From positions 372,001-436,000 of the forward strand of contig NZ_FMAD01000001.1 in assembly GCF_900094595.1 (NCBI RefSeq): DNA of 64,000 nucleotides, given 5' to 3'. Each line of letters starts with the position of its first letter. Position 1 is the stretch's first letter. A program made the translations under genes and the position numbers. Source of the DNA: Cupriavidus alkaliphilus. GTDB lineage: Bacteria > Pseudomonadota > Gammaproteobacteria > Burkholderiales > Burkholderiaceae. Shown here piece by piece: positions 45,469 to 55,525 of this stretch. A model generated the notes under the pieces. It worked only from the letters and a program-made list of their open reading frames with translations, was not told where the DNA came from and ran no database searches.

Positions 45469-46823
45469 TGCCGGACAGCTCGACCCCGTACGCCAGCCAG
45501 AACACACCGAACCAGCCCAGCGACACGACAAGCCAAGCTATGAAGATTCACATCCAGGGCGGCCGCCTGATCGATCCGGCCAGCAACACCGACGCCGCGC
45601 AGGACCTGTACATCGCCGCCGGCAAGATCGTCGGCGTCGGCAGCGCCCCGGCGGACTTCACCGCCAACAAGGTCATCGACGCCCGGGGCCTGATCGTGTG
45701 CCCCGGCCTGGTCGACCTGTCCGCGCGCCTGCGCGAGCCCGGCTACGAATACAAGGCCACGCTCGAGTCCGAGGTGGCGGCCGCCACCGCCGGCGGCGTG
45801 ACCAGCCTGGTGTGCCCGCCCGACACCGACCCGGTGCTCGACGAGCCCGGCCTGGTCGAGATGCTGAAGTTCCGCGCCCGCACCCTGAACCAGACCCATG
45901 TCTACCCGCTGGGCGCGCTGACGCTGGGCCTGAAGGGCGAGACCCTGACCGAGATGGGCCAGCTGACCGAGGCCGGCTGCGTCGGCTTCAGCCAGGCCGA
46001 GGCGCCGGTGCGCAACACCCAGGTGCTGCTGCGCGCGCTGCAATACGCGCAGACCTTTGGCTTCACCGTCTGGTTGCGCCCGGAAGACCCGTTCCTTGGC
46101 GGCGGCGTCGCCGCCAGCGGCGCGGTGGCCTCGCGCCTGGGCCTGTCGGGCGTGTCGGTCATCGCCGAGACCGTGCGCCTGCACACCATCTTCGAACTGA
46201 TGCGCAGCACCGGCGCGCGCGTCCACCTGTGCCGGCTGTCGTCCGCCGCCGGGCTGGAACTGGTGCGCCAGGCCAAGCGCGAAGGCCTGAAAGTGACCTG
46301 CGACGTCAATATCCACCACGTCTCGCTGACCGACATGGATATCGGCTACTTCAACTCGCAGATGCGCTTCTCGCCGCCGCTGCGCAGCCCGCGCGACCGC
46401 GACGCCATCGTCGCCGCGCTGGCCGACGGCACCATCGACGCCCTGTGCTCCGACCACACCCCGGTTGACGATGACGAGAAGCTGCTGCCCTTCGCCGAGG
46501 CCTCGCCGGGCGCTACCGGCCTGGAGCTGCTGCTGCCGCTGACCCTGCGCTGGGCCAGCGAGCACAAGGTCCCGCTGGCCCAGGCGCTGGCCCGCATCAC
46601 CGCCGAACCCGCCCGCGTGATCGGCCTCAAGGCCGGCACCCTCGCCGTCGGCAGCGCCGCCGACGTGTGCGTGTTCGATCCCAAGCAGGTGTGGAAGGTC
46701 GAGCGCCGCTCCCTCAAGAGCCAGGGCAAGAACTCGCCGTGGCTCGGCTACGAAATGGAAGGCAAGGTCCGCATGACCCTGGTCGGCGGGCAAGTCGTCT
46801 ACGGCAACCACGCCCAGGCATGA
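45468..46823 (+). CDS. pyrC: Dihydroorotase-like PyrC', probably non-catalytic partner of PyrB
   Basis: A 451-residue amidohydrolase-fold protein. The metal-binding HxH that active dihydroorotases carry before REPG is missing: the sequence reads [10 protein letters not shown], with S85 and R87 in the two histidine positions. The IHHVSLTD and CSDHTP blocks are still there. This matches the inactive PyrC' of Pseudomonas and relatives, which stabilises aspartate transcarbamoylase. The first 24 residues are not conserved; an ATG at 45540 (MKIHIQGG) may be the real start. An active dihydroorotase should be encoded elsewhere. Overlaps pyrB and the acyltransferase gene. Confidence 0.9.
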   Translation: MPDSSTPYASQNTPNQPSDTTSQAMKIHIQGGRLIDPASNTDAAQDLYIAAGKIVGVGSAPADFTANKVIDARGLIVCPGLVDLSARLREPGYEYKATLESEVAAATAGGVTSLVCPPDTDPVLDEPGLVEMLKFRARTLNQTHVYPLGALTLGLKGETLTEMGQLTEAGCVGFSQAEAPVRNTQVLLRALQYAQTFGFTVWLRPEDPFLGGGVAASGAVASRLGLSGVSVIAETVRLHTIFELMRSTGARVHLCRLSSAAGLELVRQAKREGLKVTCDVNIHHVSLTDMDIGYFNSQMRFSPPLRSPRDRDAIVAALADGTIDALCSDHTPVDDDEKLLPFAEASPGATGLELLLPLTLRWASEHKVPLAQALARITAEPARVIGLKAGTLAVGSAADVCVFDPKQVWKVERRSLKSQGKNSPWLGYEMEGKVRMTLVGGQVVYGNHAQA

Positions 46824-47653
46824 TCTGGCTGCGCAAGACCGCACTGGTCCTGCACCTGCTGCGCGGGTTGCTGACCTGCGCCTTGCTGTTTCCATGGCTG
46901 GGCGTGCGCTCGCGCGAATGGCATATCCGGCGCTGGTCGCGGCGGCTGTTGCGGATCTGCGGGGTCGAGGTGGAGGTGGTCGACGCCACCGGCGCCGCGC
47001 ATACCGGCGCGGCGCGGCAGGGGGCGATGGTGGTGTCCAACCACATTTCGTGGCTGGACATCTACGTCATCCACAGCTGGCAGCCGGTGCGCTTCGTCGC
47101 CAAGTCCGAGATCCGCAGCTGGCCGCTGATCGGCTGGCTGTGCGACAAGACCGGCACTATCTTCATCGAACGCGCGCGCAAGCGGGATGCGCACCGCGTG
47201 CTGCATGACATTACGGATGTGATGCTGCAGGGAGACCTGGTCGGGGTGTTTCCGGAGGGAACGACCACGGACGGGACCAGCGTGCTGCCGTTCCATGCCA
47301 ACCTGATGCAAGCGCCGATTTCGGGCGGGCTGCCGGTGCAGCCGCTGGGCTTGAACTACCTCGATGCCGCCACCGGCCAGCCGACGCTGGCGGCTGCTTA
47401 TATCGGCGACACCACGCTGCTGCAATCGCTGGAGGCTGTCTTGCGCGCGCCGCCGGTCAAGGCGCGGCTGGTGGTCGGGCCGGCCCTGGTGCCCGCCTCA
47501 GGCGACCGCCGCGATCTGGCCGCTGCCGCGAGGGAAGTCGTCGCCCATCTCAGCCAGGGCGCCGCGGAGCACGCCGCCACGGCAGCCCAACGGCTGAATC
47601 AGCCCTCAGAACCGGGCAGCGCGCCGCAGCCGGCGTCGGCTGCCATCGGCTAG
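46820..47653 (+). CDS. Lysophospholipid acyltransferase family protein (PlsC-like)
   Basis: A 277-residue membrane-associated acyltransferase of the LPLAT/AGPAT family. The catalytic H75xxxxD80 motif is in NHISWLD and the glycerol-phosphate-binding motif is FPEGTTTDG at 144-152. An N-terminal hydrophobic segment (8-27) would anchor it. The likely reaction is acylation of lysophosphatidic acid or another lysolipid. The ~25 C-terminal residues are low-complexity. It overlaps pyrC' by four bases, so it is the last gene of the yqgE-pyr operon, an unexpected lipid gene in a pyrimidine unit. Confidence 0.9.
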   Translation: MIWLRKTALVLHLLRGLLTCALLFPWLGVRSREWHIRRWSRRLLRICGVEVEVVDATGAAHTGAARQGAMVVSNHISWLDIYVIHSWQPVRFVAKSEIRSWPLIGWLCDKTGTIFIERARKRDAHRVLHDITDVMLQGDLVGVFPEGTTTDGTSVLPFHANLMQAPISGGLPVQPLGLNYLDAATGQPTLAAAYIGDTTLLQSLEAVLRAPPVKARLVVGPALVPASGDRRDLAAAAREVVAHLSQGAAEHAATAAQRLNQPSEPGSAPQPASAAIG

Positions 47654-47688
47654 CCGCCCTGTCGTCCCCGCCAACGCGGGATAGCGAG

Positions 47689-48537
47689 TCACGCCAGCGG
47701 ATCGCAATATTGCGAGCACTCCACCTGGATGACAGTCCGCTCTGCGGGATCCTGCGCCAGGCGCGCCGCCGTCAGCTTGCCGCCCCAGACGCAACCCGTG
47801 TCCAATGCCATCAGGCTCGGCCGCATGACCAGGCCCAGCGTCGACCAGTGCCCGCAGACCACCGTCACATTCTCGGTGCGCCGCCCGGGCACGTCGAACC
47901 ATGGCATGAACCCGTGCGGCGCCTTGCCCGGGCCATCCTTGGTCTTGAAGTCCATCACCCCGTCGATCGTGCAGTAGCGCAGGCGGGTGAGGGCATTCAC
48001 CACCACGCGATAGCGGTCGATGCCGCGCAGGCCGTCTTGCCAGCGGTCAGGCGTGTTGCCGAAGATGTCGGCGAGGAAGCCCTGCCAGTTGGGACCCCGC
48101 AGCTGTTCTTCGACTTCATGGGCGAGGTCGATCACCTGGTCTGCGGTCCACTGGGGGAGGACGCCGGCGTGGACCAGCAGGAAGTTGTTTTCCAGCAGGG
48201 CCAGTGGGCGGTGGCGGAGCCAGGTGAGCAAGTCCTCACGGTCGGGAGCGGCGAGGATGTCGTCCAGGGTGTCGTGGCGGCCTTTCTTGCGAACGCCGGA
48301 CGCTACGGCCAGCAGATGGATGTCATGGTTGCCGAGGACGGTTTCCGCACGGTCCCCCATGGCGCGGATGGTGCGCAGGGTTTCGAGAGAGGCGGGGCCT
48401 CGGTTGACGAGATCGCCGACCAGTCGCACGGCCGGCTGCGCCGGCATGCGGGCCAGCAGGGCGCCTAGCGAAGGTGCGCAACCTTGCAGGTCGCCGATGG
48501 CATAAAGTGCTGAGTGTGTAACTTTGTTATTGGGCAT
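47689..48537 (-). CDS. apaH: Diadenosine tetraphosphatase ApaH
   Basis: A 282-residue metallophosphoesterase that hydrolyses Ap4A symmetrically to ADP; in bacteria it also removes Np4 caps from RNA. The metal motifs are intact: GDLQG, GDLVNRG, GNHD and the later VCGHWS. The ATG at 48537 gives the conserved start. An in-frame TTG at 48555 with AGAAG before it is an alternative. It is convergent with the acyltransferase and divergent from the polysaccharide genes. Confidence 0.95.
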   Translation of the reverse strand: MPNNKVTHSALYAIGDLQGCAPSLGALLARMPAQPAVRLVGDLVNRGPASLETLRTIRAMGDRAETVLGNHDIHLLAVASGVRKKGRHDTLDDILAAPDREDLLTWLRHRPLALLENNFLLVHAGVLPQWTADQVIDLAHEVEEQLRGPNWQGFLADIFGNTPDRWQDGLRGIDRYRVVVNALTRLRYCTIDGVMDFKTKDGPGKAPHGFMPWFDVPGRRTENVTVVCGHWSTLGLVMRPSLMALDTGCVWGGKLTAARLAQDPAERTVIQVECSQYCDPLA

Positions 48538-48768
48538 CTGGTCCAGGGAGAACAAATTCGCTTCTATTTGTAGTTTTGTGACCGATATACCGTGGCACGG
48601 TTACATGAGGCTACAAAAAGGCGCTACCGCCACGCAGGCTAGGGCGTTCCGTCGGATAGAATACCGCCACTTCTGCAGGCACTTACGGCCCCGCCGTCCA
48701 AAAAGAGGACAAGGTGGGCGCTCGGCTTTTGCCGGGTCATCGAAACATATCGAGGCAAGGAGCAAGTT
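48538..48768. other. Divergent leader between apaH and the rhamnose operon
   Basis: 231 bases without a gene. It must hold the promoter of the polysaccharide operon. tagaat at 48656-48661 is a possible -10 without a good -35. A sequence matching the ops element core (ggcggtagcg) is found only on the minus strand near 48617-48630, which is the wrong direction for the rhamnose genes. Confidence 0.4.
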
Positions 48769-49833
48769 TTGTCCCATATTCTGGTCACAGGGGGCGCCGG
48801 TTTCATCGGTGCCAATTTCGTCCTCGCCTGGTTGAGCGACAAGTCCGCGGATGGTGTGGTGAACGTCGACAAGCTCACCTATGCGGGTAATCGCAAGACC
48901 CTCGCATCGGTCGAGGACGATCCCCGCCACGTGTTTTCGCAAACCGATATTTGCGACCGTGCCGCACTGGACCAGCTCTTCGCCACCTATAAGCCGCGTG
49001 CCGTGGTGCACTTTGCCGCCGAGAGCCACGTTGACCGCTCCATCCATGGGCCCGGTGAGTTCATCCAGACCAATATCGTCGGAACGTTTACGCTGCTGGA
49101 GGCCGCGCGCGCCTACTGGAGCGGCTTGCAGGAACCGGCCAAGTCCGAATTCCGCTTCCTCCATGTGTCGACCGACGAGGTGTTCGGCTCGTTGAGCGAA
49201 ACCGATCCGCAGTTCTCGGAAACGACCCCGTACGCGCCCAACAGCCCGTACTCGGCATCCAAGGCCGCATCGGACCACCTGGTGCGCGCGTATCACCATA
49301 CCTACGGCTTGCCGGTTCTGACGACGAACTGCTCGAACAACTACGGCCCGTATCATTTCCCGGAAAAGCTGATTCCGCTGGTGATCGCCAACGCCCTCGC
49401 CGGCAAACCGCTGCCCATTTATGGCGACGGGAAAAACGTGCGTGACTGGCTGTACGTGCGCGACCACTGCTCGGCCATCCGCGAGGTGCTGGCACGCGGC
49501 CGCCTGGGCGAAACCTATAACGTTGGCGGCTGGAACGAGAAGACGAACCTGGACGTCGTCCACACGCTGTGCGACCTGCTCGACGAACTGTCGCCCAAGG
49601 CCGCCGGCTCGTACCGCGACCAGATCACCTTCGTCAAGGATCGCCCCGGGCATGATCGCCGCTATGCGATCGATGCACGCAAGCTGGAACGCGAACTGGG
49701 CTGGAAGCCGGCCGAGACGTTCGAGTCCGGCCTGCGCAAGACGGTGCAGTGGTATCTGGATAACCAGGCGTGGGTGCAGGACGTGATGTCGGGGGAGTAT
49801 CGGAATTGGGTGGCGAAGCAATATGCCGCGTAA
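48769..49833 (+). CDS. rfbB: dTDP-glucose 4,6-dehydratase
   Basis: A 354-residue SDR-family enzyme, second step of dTDP-L-rhamnose synthesis. The Rossmann motif TGGAGFIG is at 7-14 and the catalytic Y161xxxK165 lies in [10 protein letters not shown], with STDEVFG before it. The start is a TTG with AAGGAG seven bases upstream; the next residues [10 protein letters not shown] leave no room for a later start. It begins the rhamnose operon and overlaps rfbD by 11 bases. Confidence 0.97.
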   Translation: MSHILVTGGAGFIGANFVLAWLSDKSADGVVNVDKLTYAGNRKTLASVEDDPRHVFSQTDICDRAALDQLFATYKPRAVVHFAAESHVDRSIHGPGEFIQTNIVGTFTLLEAARAYWSGLQEPAKSEFRFLHVSTDEVFGSLSETDPQFSETTPYAPNSPYSASKAASDHLVRAYHHTYGLPVLTTNCSNNYGPYHFPEKLIPLVIANALAGKPLPIYGDGKNVRDWLYVRDHCSAIREVLARGRLGETYNVGGWNEKTNLDVVHTLCDLLDELSPKAAGSYRDQITFVKDRPGHDRRYAIDARKLERELGWKPAETFESGLRKTVQWYLDNQAWVQDVMSGEYRNWVAKQYAA

Positions 49834-50737
49834 CGCCGCCATTCCCACGTTTCTTATAACCGGCAGCAACGGCCAGGTCGGCTTTGAACTGCGCCGCAGC
49901 CTGGCACCGCTGGGCAAGGTCGTGGCGCTCGATCGTTCGAGCTGTGACTTGACCCGGCCCGACGACATTCGTCGCGTGGTGCGCGAGTTCCAGCCCGATG
50001 TCATCGTCAATCCTGCTGCCTATACGGCGGTCGACAAGGCGGAATCGGAGCCGGAGCTAGCTTACGCTATCAACGGCGCGGCTGTGGAAGTGCTGGCAGC
50101 AGAGGCAAAAGCGCTCGGCAGCCTGCTGGTGCATTACTCGACCGATTACGTCTTTGACGGCAGCAAGGCGGACGCCTATGTCGAAACCGATGCAGTCAAT
50201 CCGCAATCGGTGTACGGCAAGAGCAAACTCGCGGGCGAGCAGGCCATTTCCGCGGCCGGCGTAGCCCATCTCGTCTTCCGCACCTGCTGGGTCGCCGGCG
50301 CGCATGGTGGCAACTTTGCCAAGACCATGCTGAAGCTGGGCCGCGAGCGCGACAGCCTGCGCGTGATTGCCGATCAGTTTGGGGCTCCGACTACGGCCGC
50401 GCTGATTGCCGATGTGACTGCGCAGGTGGTAGCGCGACACTGGCTGTCCGGCGACCGGACATCATTCGCATCCGGCATTTACCATCTCGCCGCGGCTGGC
50501 GAAACTACCTGGCACGCGTACGCCAGCGAAGTGCTGCGCTACGCCGCCGCCAAAGGCATCGAACTGAAGGTAGACCCGGCCCGCATCGAAGCGATTCCGG
50601 CTACGGCGTATCCGTTGCCTGCACCGCGCCCGGCCAACTCGCGCCTGGACACGAGCAAGCTGCGTCACACCTTCGGCATCCATCTTCCAGACTGGCAGCA
50701 GGGCATGCACTACCTGCTGGACCAGATCTTCTCCTGA
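49823..50737 (+). CDS. rfbD: dTDP-4-dehydrorhamnose reductase
   Basis: A 304-residue SDR-type reductase, last step of dTDP-L-rhamnose synthesis. The NAD(P)H motif is TGSNGQVG near residue 13, and the catalytic set is seen in [10 protein letters not shown] and [11 protein letters not shown]. It overlaps the rfbB end, so expression is coupled. The gene order here is B-D-A-C. Confidence 0.96.
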   Translation: MPRNAAIPTFLITGSNGQVGFELRRSLAPLGKVVALDRSSCDLTRPDDIRRVVREFQPDVIVNPAAYTAVDKAESEPELAYAINGAAVEVLAAEAKALGSLLVHYSTDYVFDGSKADAYVETDAVNPQSVYGKSKLAGEQAISAAGVAHLVFRTCWVAGAHGGNFAKTMLKLGRERDSLRVIADQFGAPTTAALIADVTAQVVARHWLSGDRTSFASGIYHLAAAGETTWHAYASEVLRYAAAKGIELKVDPARIEAIPATAYPLPAPRPANSRLDTSKLRHTFGIHLPDWQQGMHYLLDQIFS

Positions 50738-50747
50738 GCTAGACACC

Positions 50748-51626
50748 ATGCGTAAAGGCATTATCCTGGCTGGCGGTTCCGGCACCCGGCTCTACCCGAT
50801 CACGAGATCGGTGTCCAAGCAGTTACTGCCCGTGTATGACAAGCCGATGATTTACTATCCGCTGTCTACGCTGATGCTGGCGGGTATTCGCGATATTTTG
50901 ATTATTTCCACGCCAGAGGATACCCCGCGTTTCAGCGAAATGTTGGGTGATGGCAGCAAGTGGGGTATCAACCTCCAATATGCGGTGCAGCCTTCTCCGG
51001 ACGGACTGGCCCAGGCGTTCATTATCGGCCGTGACTTCGTTGGCGGCGATCCGAGCACGCTGATCCTGGGGGATAACATTTTCCACGGTCACGATCTGGT
51101 GGCGCAGTTGCAGCGCGCTTCGGCCCAGCAGACCGGGGCTACCGTATTTGCCTATCACGTACACGACCCGGAACGCTACGGCGTGGTGGAGTTCGACGAA
51201 AATTTCCGCGCCCTGTCGCTCGAAGAAAAACCGGCGAAGCCGCGTTCCAACTACGCGGTGACGGGCCTGTATTTCTACGATAGCCAGGTCTGCGATATTG
51301 CCGCGGATATCCGGCCCTCTGCGCGCGGGGAGTTGGAGATCACGGATGTTAACAAGCGCTACCTCGAGTTGGCACAGCTTGACGTGGAGATCATGGGGCG
51401 TGGCTATGCCTGGCTCGACACCGGTACGCACGATTCGCTGCTCGAGGCGGCAAGCTTTATTGCGACCTTGCAGAGCCGGCAGGGCCTGATGGTGGCGTGC
51501 CCCGAGGAGATCGCCTTCCGCAACAAATGGATTTCTGCAGAGCAGGTCGCCGAACTGGCGACGCCATTGTTGAAGAACGGCTACGGCAAGTATCTCCAGC
51601 AAATTATTTCGGAGCCGATTAAATGA
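50748..51626 (+). CDS. rfbA: Glucose-1-phosphate thymidylyltransferase
   Basis: A 292-residue nucleotidyltransferase that makes dTDP-glucose, the first committed step of the rhamnose pathway. The signature [11 protein letters not shown] is at residues 9-19, followed by [17 protein letters not shown]; the metal site is in [10 protein letters not shown]. It starts 10 bases after rfbD and its stop overlaps rfbC (ATGA). Codon use looks less GC-biased than in the housekeeping genes upstream. Confidence 0.97.
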   Translation: MRKGIILAGGSGTRLYPITRSVSKQLLPVYDKPMIYYPLSTLMLAGIRDILIISTPEDTPRFSEMLGDGSKWGINLQYAVQPSPDGLAQAFIIGRDFVGGDPSTLILGDNIFHGHDLVAQLQRASAQQTGATVFAYHVHDPERYGVVEFDENFRALSLEEKPAKPRSNYAVTGLYFYDSQVCDIAADIRPSARGELEITDVNKRYLELAQLDVEIMGRGYAWLDTGTHDSLLEAASFIATLQSRQGLMVACPEEIAFRNKWISAEQVAELATPLLKNGYGKYLQQIISEPIK

Positions 51627-52174
51627 GTGTGACAGTTGTTCCTACTTCGCTGCCGGAAGTACTGATTCTCGAGCCCAAGGTATTTGGGGACGAGCGCGGT
51701 TTCTTCTATGAGAGCTTTAATGCGAGGGAATTCGAGCAAGTTACCGGCGTGCACCGGCATTTCGTCCAGGACAACCACTCCCGTTCTGCGCAAGGCGTGC
51801 TGCGGGGTCTGCACTACCAGATCCAGCGCCCGCAGGGCAAGCTGGTGCGTGTCGTCTCGGGCGAGGTGTTTGACGTCGCGGTCGACATCCGGCGCAGCTC
51901 GCCTAATTTCGGCAAGTGGGTCGGGGTGAAGCTATCGGCCGAAAACAAGCGCCAGATTTGGATTCCGGAAGGCTTTGCCCACGGCTTTCTCGTCATTTCG
52001 GAATCGGCAGAGTTTCTCTACAAGACGACGGATTACTACGCACCGGAATTTGAACGCAGCATCCGTTGGAACGATCCCAGCATCGGCATTGAATGGCCGA
52101 TCGAGGGGGCGCCGGTGCTGGCGAAGAAGGACGAGAATGGCAGTCTGCTGGACCAGGCTGAGTTGTTTGACTGA
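51623..52174 (+). CDS. rfbC: dTDP-4-dehydrorhamnose 3,5-epimerase
   Basis: A 183-residue cupin epimerase, third step of dTDP-L-rhamnose synthesis. Typical blocks are [29 protein letters not shown] with the catalytic His region, and IPEGFAHGF. It completes the four-gene rhamnose set and overlaps rfbA by four bases. The next gene follows after 49 bases. Confidence 0.97.
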   Translation: MSVTVVPTSLPEVLILEPKVFGDERGFFYESFNAREFEQVTGVHRHFVQDNHSRSAQGVLRGLHYQIQRPQGKLVRVVSGEVFDVAVDIRRSSPNFGKWVGVKLSAENKRQIWIPEGFAHGFLVISESAEFLYKTTDYYAPEFERSIRWNDPSIGIEWPIEGAPVLAKKDENGSLLDQAELFD

Positions 52175-52223
52175 GCGAACGCACGCGCGCGACGGTTCGG
52201 TATGGCAGAAGGAAGGGGTGCCC

Positions 52224-53057
52224 ATGCACAGTGACTTATCCGTACTTATTCCATTCAAAGACAAGGCGGAGATGACTTTGCAATGCGTCGACTCCTTGTA
52301 CCGCTTCGGCCCTGCATGCCGGGAAATTCTGCTGATCAGCAACAATTCGTCGGCAGCAGAGTTGAATGCCGTTGAGAAAGGTCTGGCGAAATATGACAAC
52401 GCGCGCGTGCTGATCTACGACCAGCCATTCAACTACCAGAAGCTGAATAACTGGGCAGTCGCGCAGTCGCAGGGCAGCGATCTGCTGTTCCTGAACAACG
52501 ATACCGAACTGGTCGAGCGCTCGCGCGGGTTGCTGGAATCGATGGTGGAGCGCGCGCACGCGCCCGCGGTTGGGGCGGTCGGCTGCGTATTGCTCTATGG
52601 CGACGCCAAGACGATCCAGCACGGCGGAGTTTTCCTGGTCTCCGGCGGGCTTGCCGATCATTTGTTTGTCGGCCGTCGGTTGGCAGACGTACTCGACGAC
52701 TGCAAGGCGGGCCGTGTCGAACCGGATATTCGTGGTGATGTCCGGCTCAGCGCCGTAACGGGCGCTGTCACCGTGGTGCAGCGATCAAAGTTCGAAGAGA
52801 TCGGTGGGTTTGACGAGGGCTTCATCATTTGCGGCGGCGACGTGGACATGTGCATACGCCTGGAAAAGCTCGGTTACCAGACGGTGCTGGCAGGAGCTGA
52901 CTCCGGCTTCATCTTGCATAAAGAAAGCCAGTCGCGGGCGCACAAGCCCATCCCGTTCAACGATTTTTACCGCTCGTACTTGTCTTACCTGGAAAGTTAC
53001 GACCCGCAACGGGGGGACCGCTTCGTCCCGACGAAAAACAAGGCCGCTCATTCATGA
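52224..53057 (+). CDS. Glycosyltransferase family 2
   Basis: A 277-residue GT-A fold transferase. The domain starts at once (LSVLIPFKDKAEMTLQCVDSL); the nucleotide-sugar site is LFLNNDTEL and a later GGFDEGFIICGGDVDMCIRLEKLGY block is typical of rhamnosyl-type GT2 enzymes. The ATG at 52224 follows GGAAGGGG. It lies directly after the rhamnose synthesis genes, so dTDP-rhamnose is a likely donor. It overlaps the next gene by four bases. Confidence 0.9.
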   Translation: MHSDLSVLIPFKDKAEMTLQCVDSLYRFGPACREILLISNNSSAAELNAVEKGLAKYDNARVLIYDQPFNYQKLNNWAVAQSQGSDLLFLNNDTELVERSRGLLESMVERAHAPAVGAVGCVLLYGDAKTIQHGGVFLVSGGLADHLFVGRRLADVLDDCKAGRVEPDIRGDVRLSAVTGAVTVVQRSKFEEIGGFDEGFIICGGDVDMCIRLEKLGYQTVLAGADSGFILHKESQSRAHKPIPFNDFYRSYLSYLESYDPQRGDRFVPTKNKAAHS

Positions 53058-54442
53058 GTCAACGAATTTTCCTGCTACGCGTCATCAGACGCTTCGTCTT
53101 TATCGGTCGCAAGGCTACCAACCGCCTGTATCAGCTGGCTTCGGATACGGAGCATCGGCTGAGCGCCATGATCGAGTCGCGACCGGTAGTTGCAGGGGAC
53201 GGGATGGTGGCCAAGGCCAGGCAGTTTGCCGAAGTCTATTACGGCGCCAATTCCGCCGTCACGCCGGTCATGCCGGCGCTTCCCACAGCCGGGCGCAAGC
53301 CGGCGGTGGTGCTCTTGCTACCGACCTTGTCGAATTCATCGCTGTTCGGCGGGGCTGCCACGGCGCTGATCTTTGCCGCATTACTGAGCCAGCGGCACGG
53401 CATGCCGTTGCGCGTGGTGCAGACTGTTGTCAACGGAGAAGCCAGCCGCCTGCAAGGGCTGTTCGACAAATACGGCATCCCGGTCAGCGCAGCATCGGTT
53501 GAAGTGCTGAGCGTCGCGGAGCGCCGCCATAATTTCTATGGCTACCTGGACCTGCATCCCGAGGATCAGCTGGTGGTCAGCGCCTGGTGGGACGCCGCAC
53601 TGGCCGCAACCTTCCCGCTGCGCCGTAAATTCATCTATCTGGTGCAGGACTACGAGCCGATTTTCTACGCGAACAGCGACCAGAAATTGCTGGCCGAGCA
53701 GAGCTACGCCGGTGGTAATTTTGTTGCGGTCTGCAATACGTCGTTGATGGCGCAATGCATTAGTGAAAGCGGCAAGCTCGCGAAAGATACACCCGTGCTG
53801 CATTTTGAGCCCATGGTGGCCAGGCTGCCCAGGACTCAGCCGCAGGGCGCGGCTCGCGCAAAGCGCACGCTGTTCTTCTATGGGCGTCCGAGCGTGGAGC
53901 GCAACCTGTTCTATTTTGGACTGCGCATCCTGAACGAGGTGTTCTCGCGCAGCCTGTTGCGAGCCGAAGAGTGGGACGTCGTGATGGCCGGCGAAGGGTC
54001 GGCGCCCAATATCCAGCTTGAGTCCGGGGTGGTGATCCGTAATCTGGGCAAGCTGACGCTCGATGAATACGACGCGCTGAAGATGAAGACCGACGTGGCG
54101 TTGTCGCTGATGATGGCGCCGCACCCCAGTTACCCGCCGCTGGAGCTGGCGTTGGCCGGTGCCGCCGTCGTGACTTCGCGCTACGGACCCAAACAGAGTC
54201 TTGAAGACTATTCCGCGAACATTCTTTGCATGCCGGCCGATCTGGAAGCGATGATCGACGCCGTGGTGAAGGCGTCCCAGATGAGCGAGTCGGAACGGGT
54301 TGCCAACGCCAAGCGCAGCATCCTGCCGCTGGACTGGCAGTCGGCCTTTGCACCGTGCTTCGAGCAACTGGATCCGCTTTTCGACCGCCCTGCGAGTGGC
54401 CAGACCGGCACGGTCGCGGTGCCCGTCAGAACTACCGCGTAA
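53054..54442 (+). CDS. WsaF-like glycosyltransferase (probable rhamnosyltransferase)
   Basis: A 462-residue GT-B enzyme. The N-terminal half has LLLPTLSNSSLFGGAATAL and the block VSAWWDAALAA with KFIYLVQDYEPIFYANS, the pattern of WsaF, a Geobacillus rhamnosyltransferase. The C-terminal half has FFYGRPSVERNLFYFG and PPLELALAGAAVVT, the GT4-type donor site. The first ~75 residues are a basic helical leader not seen in the core. The assignment rests on remembered family pattern and the adjacent dTDP-rhamnose genes. Confidence 0.82.
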   Translation: MSQRIFLLRVIRRFVFIGRKATNRLYQLASDTEHRLSAMIESRPVVAGDGMVAKARQFAEVYYGANSAVTPVMPALPTAGRKPAVVLLLPTLSNSSLFGGAATALIFAALLSQRHGMPLRVVQTVVNGEASRLQGLFDKYGIPVSAASVEVLSVAERRHNFYGYLDLHPEDQLVVSAWWDAALAATFPLRRKFIYLVQDYEPIFYANSDQKLLAEQSYAGGNFVAVCNTSLMAQCISESGKLAKDTPVLHFEPMVARLPRTQPQGAARAKRTLFFYGRPSVERNLFYFGLRILNEVFSRSLLRAEEWDVVMAGEGSAPNIQLESGVVIRNLGKLTLDEYDALKMKTDVALSLMMAPHPSYPPLELALAGAAVVTSRYGPKQSLEDYSANILCMPADLEAMIDAVVKASQMSESERVANAKRSILPLDWQSAFAPCFEQLDPLFDRPASGQTGTVAVPVRTTA

Positions 54443-54471
54443 GCGTCTTGGTCCTCCATTGAAGCTCTTGC

Positions 54472-55515
54472 ATGCATCCCTGCCCCCCCAGCGCGCAATC
54501 CACTGACGCCGAGCGCGAGACTGCCCGCAGCCTTAGCTCCGGGGTCGCCATGTGCACCTGCAATGCGGGCGCCTTTATCCATCAGCAGCTCGACTCCATC
54601 GTCAATCAGACCGTGGCGCCGGACCAGATCGTCATCAGCGACGACCGGTCGGACGACGACACCTGGACGGTATTGCAGTCCTGGGCAGCGGCGACCGAGG
54701 CACAACGCGGCATCCGCGTTACGCTGCTGCGCAACGATCCGCGCCTCGGCGTGACCCGGAACTTTGAACAAGCGATCCGGGCGCTGGATACCGACATCAT
54801 CTTTCTCGCTGACCAGGACGATGTCTGGACGGCCGGGAAGGTCGGGGCGCTGCTCGCATGTTTTGCCGCGGATCCGGAGCTGTTGCTGGTGCACTCAGAC
54901 GCGGAACTGATCGATGAGCAGGGAAACGATCTGGGCAAGTCCCTTTTTGCCGCGCTGAGGCTGTCGGAACGGGAACAGGCTCTGGTGATGCAGGGCAAGT
55001 TCTTCGAAGTGTACTGCCGGCGCAACTTGGTGACGGGCACGACCGCCGCGTTCCGCAGACAGTTGCTGGACGTGGCCCTGCCGTTCGCCGAGGACTGGAT
55101 CCACGACGAATGGCTGGCGGCGTGCGCGGCATCCGAAGGCAAGGTCGGCATGCTCGCGGACAAGCTTACGCAGTACCGCCAGCATCGGTCTAATGTGATC
55201 GGCATTCCCGTCGGCACCGTCTCGCGTCTTACGTCATACGCGATCCGGGTGGCACGAACGCCCCGCAACGAACACTTGCACTACAAATTGCGCCGCTTGC
55301 AGGCGCTGCGCGGCAGGTTAGTCGCAACGAATCCTGACGCTGCCGACAAACTTGCGCTGGTCGACGAGGCGATCGCCCACTATGTCCGGCGTATCGGCTT
55401 CGGACGCGGCCCGGTGTCGCGGCTGACCAGCATCCTGCACGAATACAAGGCGCGGGGCTATCACCGATTTGCCGACGGCTTTGCCGGCATGGTACGAGAT
55501 GTCATTCATCTCTGA
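54472..55515 (+). CDS. Glycosyltransferase family 2
   Basis: A 347-residue GT-A transferase. GVAMCTCNAGAFIHQQLDSI starts the domain near residue 24; the donor/metal site is FLADQDDVW, a form common in rhamnosyltransferases of O-antigen loci. A later DWIHDEWLAA and QYRQHRSNVIG complete the pattern. It begins 29 bases after the WsaF-like gene. The acceptor is unknown. Confidence 0.88.
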   Translation: MHPCPPSAQSTDAERETARSLSSGVAMCTCNAGAFIHQQLDSIVNQTVAPDQIVISDDRSDDDTWTVLQSWAAATEAQRGIRVTLLRNDPRLGVTRNFEQAIRALDTDIIFLADQDDVWTAGKVGALLACFAADPELLLVHSDAELIDEQGNDLGKSLFAALRLSEREQALVMQGKFFEVYCRRNLVTGTTAAFRRQLLDVALPFAEDWIHDEWLAACAASEGKVGMLADKLTQYRQHRSNVIGIPVGTVSRLTSYAIRVARTPRNEHLHYKLRRLQALRGRLVATNPDAADKLALVDEAIAHYVRRIGFGRGPVSRLTSILHEYKARGYHRFADGFAGMVRDVIHL

Positions 55516-55525
55516 GGACGCGGCC

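Noticed and set aside
48617-48630. ops/JUMPstart-like core ggcggtagcg before the rhamnose operon
   Set aside because: It is on the minus strand and would point toward apaH. The element must be read toward the polysaccharide genes, and the palindromic sequence gives a chance match.
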